In this document: positions 22,099 through 22,936 of the stretch, piece after piece
Numbering within the stretch: the first letter of the stretch is position 1
Layout of the letters: every line of letters starts with the position of its first letter
Position numbers and translations under genes: made by a program
Source: a virus
IMG/VR virus record: IMGVR_UViG_3300037586_003966
Location: 1 to 22,936 of that record
Length of the DNA stretch: 22,936 bases
Strand: one strand, 5' to 3'
Notes under the pieces: model-generated
What the model was told of the DNA's origin: nothing
What the model saw: only the letters and a program-made list of their open reading frames with translations
Database searches by the model: none

Positions 22099-22373
22099 GG
22101 CCAATCTTCGTCTGGGGGATCGCGATCCATTGATGCGGCGCGCCGATCTAGCTCGGGTAATACTATATTTTTGACTTCGTCAAGCAAGTCCTTAAGCATT
22201 TGAACGTCTATGCCGTACGATTCGAGGGAGTCCCGCTGGTCCCGATCATAGGCTAAAATTACATCTGCAATATCTCTGGCGAGTTCAGACTCGCGTCGGT
22301 CTATTCCTAATTCAAATAGGCGGGACACTTCTTCCTTGATAAGTTGTTTAAGTTGTTTCTTTGTGACTTTCAT
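22086..22373 (-). CDS. small tagged acidic protein, candidate internal head protein
   Basis: A 95-residue protein with GGAGGAATTTAAAA before ATG 22373. It begins MKVTKKQLKQLIKEEVSRLF, the same tag as its downstream neighbour, with an L-I-K-E-E site. The remainder is acidic and helical (LARDIADVILAYDRDQRDSL, MLKDLLDEVKNIVLPELDRR) and ends EDWPGGI, where the last three residues come from codons that form the next gene's ribosome site. No known enzymatic motif is visible. It differs from the downstream gene after residue 20, so only the tag and leader appear shared. Confidence 0.8.
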   Translation of the reverse strand: MKVTKKQLKQLIKEEVSRLFELGIDRRESELARDIADVILAYDRDQRDSLESYGIDVQMLKDLLDEVKNIVLPELDRRAASMDRDPPDEDWPGGI

Positions 22374-22388
22374 TTTTAAATTCCTCCT
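22362..22388 (-). promoter_or_regulatory. duplicated ribosome-binding leader, copy 2
   Basis: The second copy of the AGGAGGAATTTAAAAATGAAA leader, again carved from the Gly-Gly-Ile end of the upstream gene. The two copies lie 290 bases apart. Confidence 0.75.
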
Positions 22389-22729
22389 ATCGTAAATCGG
22401 TTTCCTTTAGGGGGTACCCTCCATCTAAGTGAGTATCCAGTCCACTCAATTTCACATAAATAGTTTGTTTTTCCTTCTAACAAATATTGTACCAGGCGAT
22501 GATAGCCATCAGTTACTAAAAATTTGTTTTCTTCTCTAATCCAACAAACCTGAATAGGTCCTGCGGTTCGGCTTGTTTTTCCTTCGCGAATATTCTTATA
22601 TGTAGCTATAATTCCATAATTAGAATCACCCGAATTGATTATTAAATCATTAAAATGAAGTTCACAAATTTCTGTTTTTTCAATTAAACCAAATTGTTTC
22701 CACTTTTTTAAACTTTCGTTTAAAATCAT
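22376..22729 (-). CDS. ParB/sulfiredoxin-like small protein
   Basis: A 117-residue protein with an ATGA overlap to its upstream neighbour. It carries a PIQVCWIREENKFLVTDGYHRL segment near residues 58-79, whose V-DGYHRL...G pattern matches the ParB/sulfiredoxin nuclease-like fold (typically DGxHR). Earlier, ICELHFNDLIINSGDSNYGI could be the substrate-facing strand. The rest of a full ParB (helix-turn-helix) is absent, so this is a stand-alone domain, as in several phage proteins with nucleotide- or DNA-related roles. It begins MILNESLKKWKQFGLIE, which ends in an L-I-E site but lacks the MKxTK start. The function here is unknown. Confidence 0.75.
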   Translation of the reverse strand: MILNESLKKWKQFGLIEKTEICELHFNDLIINSGDSNYGIIATYKNIREGKTSRTAGPIQVCWIREENKFLVTDGYHRLVQYLLEGKTNYLCEIEWTGYSLRWRVPPKGNRFTIGGI

Positions 22730-22936
22730 TTTCCTAATTCCTGTTTAATCTTATTAACAAGGACTTGTAGTTGTTGAGCTACTAATTTTAATTTTTCATT
22801 TCCCTGACCAGCTGCGTCAGCGCTCGTCGCCACCAAAGTCGGATCTGCGGTGGTAACTCCTGCCAGTGGGTGCGTGCCCGTGGGTTGGGGTCGACCTCCA
22901 ACGGGCGCCGCCGTGGTGGGCCCCGCCAATGGATTA
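22726..22936 (-). CDS. Pro/Thr/Ala-rich protein (partial, 5' end off window)
   Basis: The frame is open to the window edge. A TTG codon at 22929 could serve as a start, but the reading continues upstream (Asn-Pro before it), so the real start probably lies outside. What is visible is about 69 residues. First comes a low-complexity Pro/Thr/Gly/Ala linker (PTTAAPVGGRPQPTGTHPLA), then a C-terminal helix (KLKLVAQQLQVLVNKIKQEL). The end overlaps the next start by ATGA. A linker plus a terminal coiled-coil-like helix suggests a structural protein, without a known family. Confidence 0.6.
   Translation of the reverse strand, partial: NPLAGPTTAAPVGGRPQPTGTHPLAGVTTADPTLVATSADAAGQGNEKLKLVAQQLQVLVNKIKQELGK

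Overview
This window is part of the genome of a tailed phage with T4-like (myovirus-type) head genes. All 30 recognisable genes lie on the minus strand, so the genome reads from base 22936 down to base 1. Coding density is very high, with many stop/start overlaps, strong Shine-Dalgarno sites and no gene-free stretch above about 110 bases. The firm anchors are a large terminase, portal, prohead protease, scaffold-like protein and gp23-type major capsid protein. A phage-borne ribosomal protein bS21 and the style of the accessory proteins resemble uncultivated aquatic T4-like phages. The host cannot be read from the sequence.

Layout in transcription order. (1) 22.9-20.6 kb: small genes. These are a partial Pro/Thr-rich protein, a ParB/sulfiredoxin-like protein, two small proteins with a shared N-terminal tag, a pair of membrane-anchored coiled-coil proteins that resemble a spanin pair, and a Cys-rich protein. 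(2) 20.6-16.4 kb: an unknown conserved-looking protein, the large terminase and the portal. (3) 16.4-12.3 kb: head-assembly block with unknown proteins, two tagged proteins that have Gly/Ala-rich hydrophobic hairpins flanking a small membrane protein, the prohead protease, and another tagged protein. (4) 12.3-12.1 kb: bS21. (5) 12.0-6.5 kb: five surface or fibre-like proteins, four of which end in a related C-terminal beta domain. (6) 6.5-3.5 kb: scaffold-like protein and major capsid protein. (7) 3.5-2.5 kb: two small genes separated by three intrinsic terminators, the first carrying another copy of the beta domain. (8) 2.4-0 kb: neck and connector proteins, the last one running off the window.

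The genes together make a DNA-filled head. The terminase packages through the portal, the scaffold and capsid protein build the prohead, the protease matures it, and the neck/connector proteins close it. The most interesting pattern is a short tag of the form MKxTKxxLxxIIxEE, found on at least five otherwise unrelated proteins. It resembles the T4 capsid-targeting sequence and contains an L/I-x-E prohead-protease site, which suggests a set of internal, possibly ejected, head proteins. A second pattern is a repeated CTATTTATAG-like element upstream of late genes, probably a late promoter. A third is a family of related C-terminal tip domains on the fibre-like genes.
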